Part shown: positions 24,405-32,626 of the stretch, in pieces
Numbering within the stretch: position 1 is the stretch's first letter
Layout: each line of letters begins with the position of its first letter
Assembly: GCA_017459965.1 (NCBI GenBank)
Contig: JAFUBW010000011.1
Span: 35,291-99,290, forward strand
From: Bacilli bacterium
Lineage (GTDB): Bacteria > Bacillota_I > Bacilli_A > RF39 > UBA660
Length of the DNA stretch: 64,000 nucleotides
Direction: 5' to 3'
Notes under the pieces: model-generated
Databases searched by the model: none
Told to the model about the DNA's origin: nothing
The model's input: the letters and a program-made list of their open reading frames with translations, nothing else
Program-made: the position numbers and the translations under genes

Positions 24405-25811
24405 TTATATATTTTTATAAGTTAGTTTTTTATTTTCTTCTTTTTGTTTACTTAATATATATTCATCAGCCCATTTTATAAAAGCTTTTAAATCTATTAC
24501 TCCTACATCTATTAAATCTAAATCATATATATTTCTTGGATTAGCATCAAATAAATGTATTTTACTATTTTCCCCTATATACCATCTTACATGAGTAAAT
24601 GCATTTCTTAATCTATTTTTATCATATTCTTTACCATCTATTGTTATTATTTCTTCATCACATAAATGATTTATAACTGCATCTATATACATTATATATG
24701 GTATTGCTTGTGAAAAATCTCCATTTGCTAAATGTCTTATTAAATATAATTTATCTATATCTTTCATATTCATTATAGTTTCATATTCTTCTTTTTTACT
24801 ATATGATTTTCCTATTACTTGTATTATTTGATTAAAATTTAAATTATTACCATCTGTTAAAAGTGATAAATAATATAGTTGTTCATTAAATAAATGTAAT
24901 TTTAAACCAGGTACTGGTATTAAATCATTTAATATAAAATATAATACATTCTCTTTATTTTCTTCTATTAATTCTGGATTATATTCTCTATATTGTTTTA
25001 TTAATAATTCCGCTTTCTTTTTTTGATCATGGGTTAAGTCAAATTTAACGGGTGGATTTATAGAACTTCCTAAATCATGTAGTTTTTTACTTTTATCTAT
25101 TTTTTCTTCATTTGTTAATAAATTTTCTTTATTTAATAATTTAAATTTATTAGATACTTCTTCATCTAATTTTTTATCAAAATAATAGTGACTAAATTTT
25201 ATTTTGCTTAATTCGTTGTATAATTTGTTTGAATTAATATTAAAATCTTCTGGTATATCAAAACTAGTAAATAATATATTTCTCCCTTTAAATGCGATTA
25301 AATTATTTAAATCATCTATATAATTAATATTAAATCTCATTTTTAATGGTTCTTTATTGCCACCTTTAGCTATTTGTCTAGGATATCTTATATCATCTAT
25401 GTCAATTTCAATATTTTTAGCATTCTTAGATATTTTTAAATTACTGTCTAAACTATGATTAAATGTATTTCTTATTATTTCAAGTAATCTTTTATTAGTC
25501 ATATTAGATGGTTTTTCTATAAAATTACAATTATGTACAAATGAATCTATATCTGTATTACTTATATTATCATCTCTATTTAAAAAATAATCTTCTGTAA
25601 TTGAATACATTTTAAATTTTATATATAAATGATATGTTTTAATCATTGTATTAATATATTCATCATTAATTTTATCAATTTGATTATTAGCCCTCATAAA
25701 TAAATAAAATGAATCAATAAGACTTTTTTCTTTTCTTGCTACAAATCTTTCATTTAAATATGCATAGTCTCTTAAATAATTAATTATTTGTATTTTATCC
25801 ATTGATATCAT
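24405..25811 (-). CDS. double-HEPN-motif protein (candidate RNase effector)
   Basis: 468 residues from the ATG at 25811 (AAGGGTG upstream). No known full-length family is recognised. Two R-N-x3-H motifs, the HEPN ribonuclease signature, are visible: RNTFNH at 114-119 and RNAFTH at 402-407, each inside a helical segment (RLLEIIRNTFNHS; KNRLRNAFTHVRWYI). The rest is helical and charged, without transmembrane segments. It begins 11 bases after the DUF3883 gene and is translated with it. HEPN proteins in defence islands usually cut RNA on infection; the DUF3883 partner suggests a two-part system. Confidence 0.75.
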   Translation of the reverse strand: MISMDKIQIINYLRDYAYLNERFVARKEKSLIDSFYLFMRANNQIDKINDEYINTMIKTYHLYIKFKMYSITEDYFLNRDDNISNTDIDSFVHNCNFIEKPSNMTNKRLLEIIRNTFNHSLDSNLKISKNAKNIEIDIDDIRYPRQIAKGGNKEPLKMRFNINYIDDLNNLIAFKGRNILFTSFDIPEDFNINSNKLYNELSKIKFSHYYFDKKLDEEVSNKFKLLNKENLLTNEEKIDKSKKLHDLGSSINPPVKFDLTHDQKKKAELLIKQYREYNPELIEENKENVLYFILNDLIPVPGLKLHLFNEQLYYLSLLTDGNNLNFNQIIQVIGKSYSKKEEYETIMNMKDIDKLYLIRHLANGDFSQAIPYIMYIDAVINHLCDEEIITIDGKEYDKNRLRNAFTHVRWYIGENSKIHLFDANPRNIYDLDLIDVGVIDLKAFIKWADEYILSKQKEENKKLTYKNI

Positions 25812-25822
25812 ATTTATCACCC

Positions 25823-26857
25823 TTAAAATAATTCATAAGTTAGTTTTTTCTTATTTTCATCTTTTAATATATATTGAACATTATCATTAATTGCTCCAAT
25901 TGTTGTTTGATTACCTTTTTTACATACTTCATATATTTTAGTTATATCTTTATCAAAAAATAATTTAACCGCATGATATTCAATATTATTTTTAGATGCA
26001 TATCTTAATATATTACTTTCTGTATCTGTTAATTCTAATTTTTTTGAATAGAACAATGATATAGATCCTTTTACTTCATATAGTTTTACTTCTTTAGTTA
26101 TATTATTATATACCATAATATCATAACCAAAACCATCACCCACAAATCTAGATACCCATATTATTTGTTCATTTTCTTTTCTATTTTTATTTAAATATTT
26201 AAAATATTCTAATTCAGCATAGTTTCCTATATCTTTTTTATATCTATTTTTAATTTCTTTAGTATTATCTTCATTATAATAATTTTCTTTAGCAATATTA
26301 AATCTCTCTATTATTTCTTTATCATTATCTGGATATTTTTCTACCCATCCACATCTAGCATCCCTGCCTAGTGATTCAAATTCTATTCCTTCAAATGCGA
26401 TAAAATTATGTATTTCTTTTATTAATTTATCACCATAACTATTAACAGATAAAAAGAATAATATTTGATCATATGAATCATATTTTAAATTTAATATAGT
26501 AGATATTATTTTTTTATCTAATACTGGATTTTTTGAATGTCTAAATGGTAAATAATAATAATTCAATACATCTTGAAATAAAACGTTTTCGTGTGGATTT
26601 AAAAGTATTTTATCAAAGTTTTCTACTTCAATTATTTTTTTATCTAAGTATGTTAAAAAATCATTATCAAACTGTGATAACATTCTATGTCCTGGATTTA
26701 ATTTATAACAATTACCTACTAATTTTATATCATTAAAAGCAGTTTCTCCATTATAATTATATCCTCTTATATAGTTATGTATATTATTAATTGCTTGTAC
26801 TTCTTCAAGAGTATATTTTATACCTGTGTCTTTAAGTACATCATTTCTTTTTAACAT
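25823..26857 (-). CDS. DUF3883-domain (PD-(D/E)XK-like) protein
   Basis: 344 residues. The C-terminal third is a DUF3883 domain (about 205-310): GNYAELEYFKYLNK, WVSRFVGDGFGYDIMVY, KLYEVKGSISLFY, LTDTESNILRYA. The D and E-x-K residues give a complete PD-(D/E)XK nuclease core. The N-terminal 200 residues are unrecognised; they include EVQAINNIHNYIRGYNYNGE and FIAFEGIEFESLG. DUF3883 occurs in many defence systems as a nuclease or sensor. First gene of the operon, with GAAAAGGAG upstream and a palindrome-covered promoter. Confidence 0.8.
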   Translation of the reverse strand: MLKRNDVLKDTGIKYTLEEVQAINNIHNYIRGYNYNGETAFNDIKLVGNCYKLNPGHRMLSQFDNDFLTYLDKKIIEVENFDKILLNPHENVLFQDVLNYYYLPFRHSKNPVLDKKIISTILNLKYDSYDQILFFLSVNSYGDKLIKEIHNFIAFEGIEFESLGRDARCGWVEKYPDNDKEIIERFNIAKENYYNEDNTKEIKNRYKKDIGNYAELEYFKYLNKNRKENEQIIWVSRFVGDGFGYDIMVYNNITKEVKLYEVKGSISLFYSKKLELTDTESNILRYASKNNIEYHAVKLFFDKDITKIYEVCKKGNQTTIGAINDNVQYILKDENKKKLTYELF

Positions 26858-26877
26858 ACTTTTTTCTCCTTTTCCGG

Positions 26878-26912
26878 TGGTATATAATACCAGAAAAAAA
26901 GAAAATAATCAA
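26878..26912 (-). promoter_or_regulatory. promoter and operator of the DUF3883/HEPN operon
   Basis: On the minus strand: TTGATT (26907-26912), 17-base spacer, TATTAT (26884-26889). TGGTAT-TAT-ATACCA (26878-26892) is a palindrome covering the -10, so the operon is probably repressed, perhaps by the XRE protein at 27162. Confidence 0.7.
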
Positions 26913-27010
26913 AAATCTTTTTGTTATAACATAAACTTTTTTAAAAAATTTACCATTTTTTAGGGGAATTTTTATTTTTATGACGAATATTTATATTAGG
27001 AGGTGATAAA

Positions 27011-27064
27011 ATGATATTTATATATTTAAGATATTTAGCTAGATTTATTAGAAGATTTATCTAA
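27011..27064 (+). CDS. 17-residue hydrophobic cationic peptide
   Basis: The frame MIFIYLRYLARFIRRFI is preceded by AGGAGGTGATAAA, a ten-base match to the anti-Shine-Dalgarno end of 16S rRNA with 4-5 base spacing. This is among the best ribosome sites in the window, unlikely by chance before so short a frame. The peptide has four Arg and otherwise large hydrophobic residues, the make-up of membrane-active or type I toxin peptides. It is transcribed away from the HEPN operon. Whether it is translated is unproven. Confidence 0.45.
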   Translation: MIFIYLRYLARFIRRFI

Positions 27065-27161
27065 ATGGTAAATAATGGTAACTATTATTAAAATTACTTA
27101 TTTGTTAATATTTGTGTTATAATTAATTAAGTACAAAAAAAAAGAATATATTAATATATTC

Positions 27162-27431
27162 TTATCGTCTTGGAACACGAGCATTGTTTACACTAGGTCT
27201 ATCAATAAATAAATCATTTACTTGAACCCCTAATGTATCTGCGATATGTCCAATATAATCAACTCTCATGTTTCTTTTAGCGTTTTCTAAATTAGATATA
27301 TATGTAGGAGTTGTCCCAAGTTCATCTGCAAAATCTTCTTGAGACCAATTCTTTTTAAGTCTGAAATATCTAATATTGTTTGCTAAAATTTTACGCGCAT
27401 GTTTTTGATATTTGGTATTAATAAACTTCAC
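27162..27431 (-). CDS. XRE-family regulator
   Basis: About 89 residues, one HTH_3 domain (LANNIRYFRLKKNWSQEDFA, DELGTTPTYISNLENAKRNM, YIGHIADTLGVQVNDLF) with a short basic tail. The GTG at 27431 directly abuts AAAGGTA; an ATT codon three positions later has better spacing, so the exact start is open. Divergent from the 78-residue gene, with two copies of a dyad between them, it is probably autoregulated and may regulate the HEPN operon. Confidence 0.82.
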   Translation of the reverse strand: MKFINTKYQKHARKILANNIRYFRLKKNWSQEDFADELGTTPTYISNLENAKRNMRVDYIGHIADTLGVQVNDLFIDRPSVNNARVPRR

Positions 27432-27446
27432 TACCTTTCTTTTAAA

Positions 27447-27504
27447 CTTACTAATATTGTAATAAGTTTATCATATCTTAACCATACTAATTATGTAGTA
27501 AGTT
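27447..27504. promoter_or_regulatory. two 22-bp operator-like repeats
   Basis: CTTACTAATATTGTAATAAG (27447-27466) and CATACTAATTATGTAGTAAG (27483-27502), both followed by TT, are near-identical imperfect dyads 36 bases apart, between the XRE gene and the divergent small gene. Confidence 0.65.
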
Positions 27505-27558
27505 AATGGTAGTTCTAAGACATTTTGTACTCAATATATATGATTTTGGAGGTTATTC

Positions 27559-27795
27559 ATGAAAACAATAAAAGAACATACATTAGATGAAAATAAGATT
27601 ATGGCAAATTTCTATGAAACTTCATATAACTATAATATATTATTATTAAATAAGTTAATTGATAATGAACCATTAAAGATATTTAAGAAAAGACATAAAA
27701 AGTGGGAAGAAGAAAAAGATATATTAAATGATAAAGTAAATGAATCATTTAATAAATTAAATAGTACATATAAATCTATTGAAGATACAATTTAA
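27559..27795 (+). CDS. small helical hypothetical protein
   Basis: 78 residues, highly charged and helical (KIFKKRHKKWEEEKDILNDK, VNESFNKLNSTYKSIEDT). GGAGG 10 bases upstream supports the start. Divergent from the XRE gene, probably under its control. No family recognised; it could be a small antitoxin-like or accessory protein. Confidence 0.55.
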   Translation: MKTIKEHTLDENKIMANFYETSYNYNILLLNKLIDNEPLKIFKKRHKKWEEEKDILNDKVNESFNKLNSTYKSIEDTI

Positions 27796-27796
27796 T

Positions 27797-27833
27797 AAAA
27801 CACTAGTTTTTTATAACTGGTGTTTTATTTTAC
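27797..27833 (+). terminator. terminator
   Basis: AAAACACTAGTT / AACTGGTGTTTT stem with T tail. Confidence 0.8.
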
Positions 27834-27883
27834 AAAATAATAAAATAGTGATATAATTTTTTCTCAAAGGAAGTGGGGTTATT

Positions 27884-28681
27884 ATGGATAAAGAAAAGTT
27901 AGAAAGATTAAAAGAAAACTTAAATATTATTAAAAATAAATTTGGTATTCCTGTTTTATCAGTCGCACTTATTATATCTATAGTTTCTTGCCATAATAAA
28001 GGTAATAATTCTCATGATTATAATAATGTTGATAATACTGAATATACTACAGAAGCTTTAACTGAAATGACTACTGAGGAAGTAACTGAAGCATTAACTG
28101 AAATGTCTACTGAAGAGGTAACAGAGTATATTACAGAAGAAAAAACAACTGAAGAAGTTATTACTAATGATGAATTAATACTTAATGAATTTGAAGAGAA
28201 TAAAAAAGAAATAGAAGAATTAATAGATAAAAAAGATATTGAGACTGCGAAAGAAAAAGGAAGAGAATATTTTATTAAATCTGTTGATTTTATATTCTAT
28301 GATAGTGAAATAAATGGTATAACATATGATGAATTAAAAGAAGATGCTAAAGAAGAGTTATTTGATGAATTATGTGAGATGGACGAATTAATATCTAGTG
28401 TTTCTCCTGATTATAAAGAAAATTTATCGAATAAGTATGAACTTGTTAAAGATTTTACTAAAGAAAAATATTATTATTCTTTAGATAAAATAAAAGAATA
28501 TATTGGTGAAGAAAAATATGATAAAATTGGTGAATTAAAGGATAGTACTAAAGAAAAAATAACTAATTTTAAAGATGATCATCAAGATGAAATAGATAAT
28601 GCGAAAGAAAAAATAGAAGAAAAATCTGATGAATATAAATTAAAACTTAAAAATTGGTATGAAGATTATAAAGAAGAATAA
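27884..28681 (+). CDS. lipoprotein-like protein with Thr/Glu repeat and coiled coil
   Basis: 265 residues. A short charged N-terminus leads into a membrane segment ending IISIVSC (Cys36), a plausible lipoprotein or uncleaved anchor. Residues about 52-95 are a low-complexity repeat of TTEEVTEALTEM units; the remainder is a charged helix with repeated KEKI/KDSTKEK motifs, likely coiled coil. Such Thr/Glu repeats typically span the cell wall. Function unknown. AGGAAGTGGGG upstream; a terminator follows. Confidence 0.6.
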   Translation: MDKEKLERLKENLNIIKNKFGIPVLSVALIISIVSCHNKGNNSHDYNNVDNTEYTTEALTEMTTEEVTEALTEMSTEEVTEYITEEKTTEEVITNDELILNEFEENKKEIEELIDKKDIETAKEKGREYFIKSVDFIFYDSEINGITYDELKEDAKEELFDELCEMDELISSVSPDYKENLSNKYELVKDFTKEKYYYSLDKIKEYIGEEKYDKIGELKDSTKEKITNFKDDHQDEIDNAKEKIEEKSDEYKLKLKNWYEDYKEE

Positions 28682-28709
28682 AAACATATCTTATGATATG
28701 TTTTTTTAT
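28681..28709 (+). terminator. terminator between convergent genes
   Basis: AAACATATC-ttat-GATATGTTT followed by TTTT. Confidence 0.8.
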
Positions 28710-29773
28710 TCTAAATACTCAGTTGTATCTATTTCGACTTTATTAATTGAATCAAACCTTTTAGTTATTTTATTTGTAGTAGTATGTATTTCTTCTACAT
28801 CTTTACTTACTGTTTGAATACTTCTAGATAATTTATCCCATCTTTCTTTATATCTTGAAAATTCAACAGATAATTTATTTAATTCTTCGCCTATTACTTT
28901 AGCGTATTTATCTCTTTCAATATTTTTTATTATTACTTGAATAGTTGTAAGTGTACTCATTAAAGTAGTTGGAGATGTTATCCATACTCTTTTTTTGTAT
29001 GCATATTCAAGTATATCACTATGATATGCATTTAGTTCTGCAAATATTGCTTCTGCTGGAAGGAACATAATTGCTTGATTAGAAGTTACTCCTTCTATTA
29101 TATATTTATCACTAATTGCATCTATATGCTTTTTAACATCACTTTTAAATAGTTTTGTAGCTGTTTCTCTTGTTTTTTGATCTACTTTTTTATCAACCAT
29201 TATTCTGTAATTTTCAAGTGGAAACTTAGAATCTATTGCAACTACTCCTAGTGGCTCAGGTGCGAACAGTACTGAATCCGCAATTGTACCATTATTAAAT
29301 GAATATTGTAGTTTAAATATCTTATCATTACCTTCTCCAAATACTGAAGATAATATATGTTTTAAATTTACTTCTCCAAATATACCTCTAGATTTTTTAT
29401 CTGTTAAAACTGATTGAAGTGATACTATATCAGAAGATAATGAATCTATTTTCTTTTGAGCTTCATCTATTTTAGAAAGTCTTTCAAGTACATTTGTAAA
29501 TGTTTTATTAGTTTTTTCAAAGTTTTCATCTAATCTTTCATTTACTCTATCATTCATTATATTAAGTCTATTTTCTATTTTTTCATTTAATTTATTTATA
29601 TCTTCATTTAAATTTCTATTAATATCATTTTCAAAATCACCAAGTTCTTTAGTAATATTAGTCTCTAATCTTCCCATTCTTTCTGTAATATTACCTTCAT
29701 TAATGTTTTTAAAAAGTCCAATTGTTACTAGTACTACTAAAAGTACTAAAATACCTATAATTATATACTCCAT
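28706..29773 (-). CDS. rmuC: DNA recombination protein RmuC homologue
   Basis: 355 residues: one N-terminal membrane helix (3-21), a long coiled coil (about 28-120), then the RmuC nuclease-like core (SRGIFGEVNLKHILSSVF, VVAIDSKFPLENYRIM, AIMFLPAEAIFAEL, WITSPTTLMSTLTTI) with a PD-(D/E)XK-like D-S-K. RmuC limits inverted-repeat rearrangements. Last gene of the run following the VTT-type membrane protein, 11 bases apart. Confidence 0.92.
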   Translation of the reverse strand: MEYIIIGILVLLVVLVTIGLFKNINEGNITERMGRLETNITKELGDFENDINRNLNEDINKLNEKIENRLNIMNDRVNERLDENFEKTNKTFTNVLERLSKIDEAQKKIDSLSSDIVSLQSVLTDKKSRGIFGEVNLKHILSSVFGEGNDKIFKLQYSFNNGTIADSVLFAPEPLGVVAIDSKFPLENYRIMVDKKVDQKTRETATKLFKSDVKKHIDAISDKYIIEGVTSNQAIMFLPAEAIFAELNAYHSDILEYAYKKRVWITSPTTLMSTLTTIQVIIKNIERDKYAKVIGEELNKLSVEFSRYKERWDKLSRSIQTVSKDVEEIHTTTNKITKRFDSINKVEIDTTEYLE

Positions 29774-29784
29774 ATTTTACTCCT

Positions 29785-30351
29785 TTATTTAATAAAATTA
29801 TTTATTACTTTACTTACTAAATACGCTAGTATTAACATTACTATTATCTGAGCCATTGTATATGGATCAGATATACTTTCTAAGAAGCTTTTGCCTATAA
29901 ATCCCCAAAAGAATACCATTGGAAGTTTACCTATTAAAAGTGCTAGTAAATATCTTTTAGGATCTATATTAGATAGTCCTGCGCCTATATTAATCGCAAA
30001 TGCTGGTGTAAAAGGAACTGCTATTATTAATACTAAACTACTTAGTGATAGTTTATCAATCTTTTTTCTAAATTTCTTTACTTTACTATCTTTTCTATAT
30101 TTTTTATCAAATTTTTCTTTTAATTTTCTACATATAGAAAAAGCTAACATACAACCTATTACTGTTGATATCCATGATATTATAAATCCTGTTACTTCAC
30201 CAAATGTTATTACGTTTAAAGCTATAAATACACCTAATGGTAATATTGGTAATATTGATTCAATCATTATCAATAAAACTCCAGATATTACACCAAAATT
30301 ACTCATTAAATTTGTAATACTATCAACTGCATTTGTTATTAGTGATTCCAT
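29785..30351 (-). CDS. TVP38/DedA-like (VTT domain) or small-export membrane protein
   Basis: 188 residues from the ATG at 30351 (TGGAGG upstream). Five or so membrane helices with LLIMIESILPILPLGVFIAL and the re-entrant-like segment VPFTPAFAINIGAGLSNIDP. The last motif (F-x3-P-x5-aGaGlsni) is typical of VTT/TVP38 proteins, possibly lipid scramblases or transporters. Upstream of rmuC and probably co-transcribed. Confidence 0.75.
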   Translation of the reverse strand: MESLITNAVDSITNLMSNFGVISGVLLIMIESILPILPLGVFIALNVITFGEVTGFIISWISTVIGCMLAFSICRKLKEKFDKKYRKDSKVKKFRKKIDKLSLSSLVLIIAVPFTPAFAINIGAGLSNIDPKRYLLALLIGKLPMVFFWGFIGKSFLESISDPYTMAQIIVMLILAYLVSKVINNFIK

Positions 30352-30414
30352 TTTAGCCTCCAATAATATTATAACCATAATAAGTAAAAAAATAAAGTCT
30401 TTTAGACTTTATTT

Positions 30415-30672
30415 TTAATAACCATCTTCGACATTTACTACATTATATCCTTGTACTTCAAGTAACTTACAACATCTCTTACTATGAGTTCCAGTAGAAC
30501 AATATATATAATATGTCTTATCCTTATCTAAATACATATATGGCATATCTACTAGATTATTTTCATCTATGTTTTTAGCGTTATAAATATGAGATATCAT
30601 ATATTTATGTCTACTTCTAATGTCTATTATATTATATTCTGGTCTAAGTTCATCTTTTGTTATACTTCTCAT
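30415..30672 (-). CDS. single-domain rhodanese
   Basis: 85 residues from the ATG at 30672 (GTGGTG upstream). It has the rhodanese order NIIDIRSRHKYMISHIYNAKN, active-site loop YIYCSTGTHSKR with catalytic Cys, and LEVQGYNVVNVEDGY. Sulfur carrier or sulfurtransferase in the cytoplasm. Slightly shorter than the usual 100 residues. An AGTCTTTTAGACT-type hairpin separates it from the VTT gene. Confidence 0.85.
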   Translation of the reverse strand: MRSITKDELRPEYNIIDIRSRHKYMISHIYNAKNIDENNLVDMPYMYLDKDKTYYIYCSTGTHSKRCCKLLEVQGYNVVNVEDGY

Positions 30673-30724
30673 ATTATTCACCACTATATAATATGAAAAA
30701 AAGATAAAATCAAATAGGTCAGTT

Positions 30725-31381
30725 TTACCAGTTTATTTTAGTTATATTATTCTTTTCTAAGAAATTATTAGTTTTAGAAAAAGGTTTACTCCCAAAAAAT
30801 CCATAATTTGCTGAAAATGGTGATGGATGAGCGGATTCTATTACTAAATGTTTTGGATTTGTTATTAATTTTTTCTTTTCTTTTGCATTATTTCCCCACA
30901 GTATAAATACAAGTGGTTTATCTCTTTCATTTAATTTTTGTATAACAGCATCTGTAAATGTATGCCATCCTATATTTTTATGTGAATTAGGTTTATCTTT
31001 TTCCACAGTTAAACCTGTATTTAAAAGCATTACACCTTGTCTTACCCATGGCATTAAATTACCATCACTCATATCTTTTTTTATACCTAAATCATCATAT
31101 AATTCTTTATAAATATTTTTAAGTGATGGGGGTATTGGTTTTTTAAGACAAGAGAATGCAAATCCATGAGCTTCTCCTTCACCATGATATGGATCTTGAC
31201 CAAGTATTACTACTTTTACATCTTTATATGAAAGTCTAAATGCATTAAATACATCTTTTTTAGGTGGATAAATAGTTTTTTCTTCATACAATTTATTTAC
31301 TTCTTTTAATATATTATTAAAATATTCTTTTCCTACTTCATCTTTTAAAGCTATATCCCAATCATTATGAAATTCTATCAC
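30725..31381 (-). CDS. ung: uracil-DNA glycosylase
   Basis: 218-residue family 1 enzyme that removes uracil from DNA. Water-activating motif GQDPYHG (61-67, Asp63), VMLLNTGLTV, and the DNA-intercalating loop HPSPFSANYGF with catalytic His are all present. Complete. It follows rlmH by 28 bases. Confidence 0.97.
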   Translation of the reverse strand: MIEFHNDWDIALKDEVGKEYFNNILKEVNKLYEEKTIYPPKKDVFNAFRLSYKDVKVVILGQDPYHGEGEAHGFAFSCLKKPIPPSLKNIYKELYDDLGIKKDMSDGNLMPWVRQGVMLLNTGLTVEKDKPNSHKNIGWHTFTDAVIQKLNERDKPLVFILWGNNAKEKKKLITNPKHLVIESAHPSPFSANYGFFGSKPFSKTNNFLEKNNITKINW

Positions 31382-31409
31382 TTTAAATCCACCTCACTCA
31401 CTTTAAAAC

Positions 31410-31862
31410 TTACTTATGATATATTTCATTATTGTTAATTTTATAAGTTCTATATATTTGTTCAAGTAACATTACTCTAAATAATTGATGTGGAAAAGTC
31501 ATTTTAGAAAATGATAAACTATAATTAGATAATTCTTTTATTTCTTTATGAAGTCCATAAGAACCACCTATTATAAATGATATATTACTATTATGGTTAA
31601 ATATGTCATTTATTTTTTTTGAAAAATCTATACTAGATAACTGATTTCCTTCTATATCTAAAGTAATTATATAATCTTTATTATCAATATATTTTAATAT
31701 ACTATTCTTCTCTGTTTCTAATGTTTTATTTATATCAAAATCTACATCAGGTACTTCAATAATATATATTTTAGTATATTTACCTATTCTTTTTGTATAT
31801 TCCTTTATGGCATCACTAAGATATTTTTCTTTTATTTTTCCTACTGTTATTATTTTTATCAT
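31410..31862 (-). CDS. rlmH: 23S rRNA pseudouridine1915 N3-methyltransferase
   Basis: 150 residues from the ATG at 31862; its ATGA overlaps the walJ stop, so translation is coupled. SPOUT methyltransferase with deep-knot sequence FIIGGSYGLHKEI and C-terminal LSFSKMTFPHQLFRVMLLEQ IYRTYKI. It methylates helix 69 of 70S ribosomes. The position after walJ is conserved in Firmicutes. Confidence 0.97.
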   Translation of the reverse strand: MIKIITVGKIKEKYLSDAIKEYTKRIGKYTKIYIIEVPDVDFDINKTLETEKNSILKYIDNKDYIITLDIEGNQLSSIDFSKKINDIFNHNSNISFIIGGSYGLHKEIKELSNYSLSFSKMTFPHQLFRVMLLEQIYRTYKINNNEIYHK

Positions 31863-32626
31863 ACTTCTATAAACTCCGTACATTCATTTTGTCTTGCGAT
31901 CATAATATTATTAAATTTCATATTATTTTTTTCTAATTCCTCTTTAAATGTTTCAAGTACTTTTTCTTCGGTATTATTGTGTTCACTTATATGTGCGAAT
32001 ACTATTTTTTTTGTATTATTACCTATAAATTTACATAGATAAGAACTTGCTTGTTTATTAGATAAGTGTCCTTTATCACTTATTACTCTTTGTTGTAAGT
32101 AATATGGATAAGGTCCTTCTCTTAACATTTTAACATCATGATTACTTTCTAAAATATAAACAGTATTATTAGAAAGTACATTATAATATCTACTATTTAT
32201 ATATCCTGTATCAGTTATATATACTAATGATGATTTTTTATGACCTATTATAAAACCTACAGAATCAGTCGCATCATGTGATGTTTTTATTGTATTAATT
32301 GTTAAATCTTCAATAACACACATACCATCTTCATATACTTCATAGTTATAATCACCAATAGTATCTTCAAATAATTTTTTTAATTTTTCAGTAACATGTA
32401 CTATAGGATTATATTTTTTTAAAAATACTTTTAATCCTTTTATATGATCTATATGATCATGGGTAATTAATATATGGGTAATTTCTTTTGGATCTATTTC
32501 AATAGAAGATAAAGCCTTCTCAACATAGGCACATGTTGTACCTATATCAAGCAAGACTTTAACTTTGTTTGTTATTATAATTGTAGAATTTCCTTTACTT
32601 CCACTAGATAATACTTTTACTCTCAT
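31859..32626 (-). CDS. walJ: metallo-beta-lactamase-fold exonuclease WalJ/YycJ
   Basis: 255 residues. Di-metal motif THDHIDHIKGL (HxHxDH, about 54-60), SSGSKGNST at the N-terminus and the SDKGHLSNKQA motif typical of YycJ. It is linked to cell-wall metabolism control and mismatch repair in Bacilli. Lies between the M23 peptidase (1-base overlap) and rlmH (4-base overlap). The walRK genes are not present in the window. Confidence 0.93.
   Translation of the reverse strand: MRVKVLSSGSKGNSTIIITNKVKVLLDIGTTCAYVEKALSSIEIDPKEITHILITHDHIDHIKGLKVFLKKYNPIVHVTEKLKKLFEDTIGDYNYEVYEDGMCVIEDLTINTIKTSHDATDSVGFIIGHKKSSLVYITDTGYINSRYYNVLSNNTVYILESNHDVKMLREGPYPYYLQQRVISDKGHLSNKQASSYLCKFIGNNTKKIVFAHISEHNNTEEKVLETFKEELEKNNMKFNNIMIARQNECTEFIEV

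Larger units (their letters stand above)
26858..27161. other. gene-poor stretch upstream of the HEPN operon
   Basis: 304 bases holding the leftward operon promoter (26878-26912), the rightward 17-codon frame at 27011, and AT-rich sequence with short ATGGTAA repeats (27065 and 27077). Nothing else seen. Confidence 0.5.
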
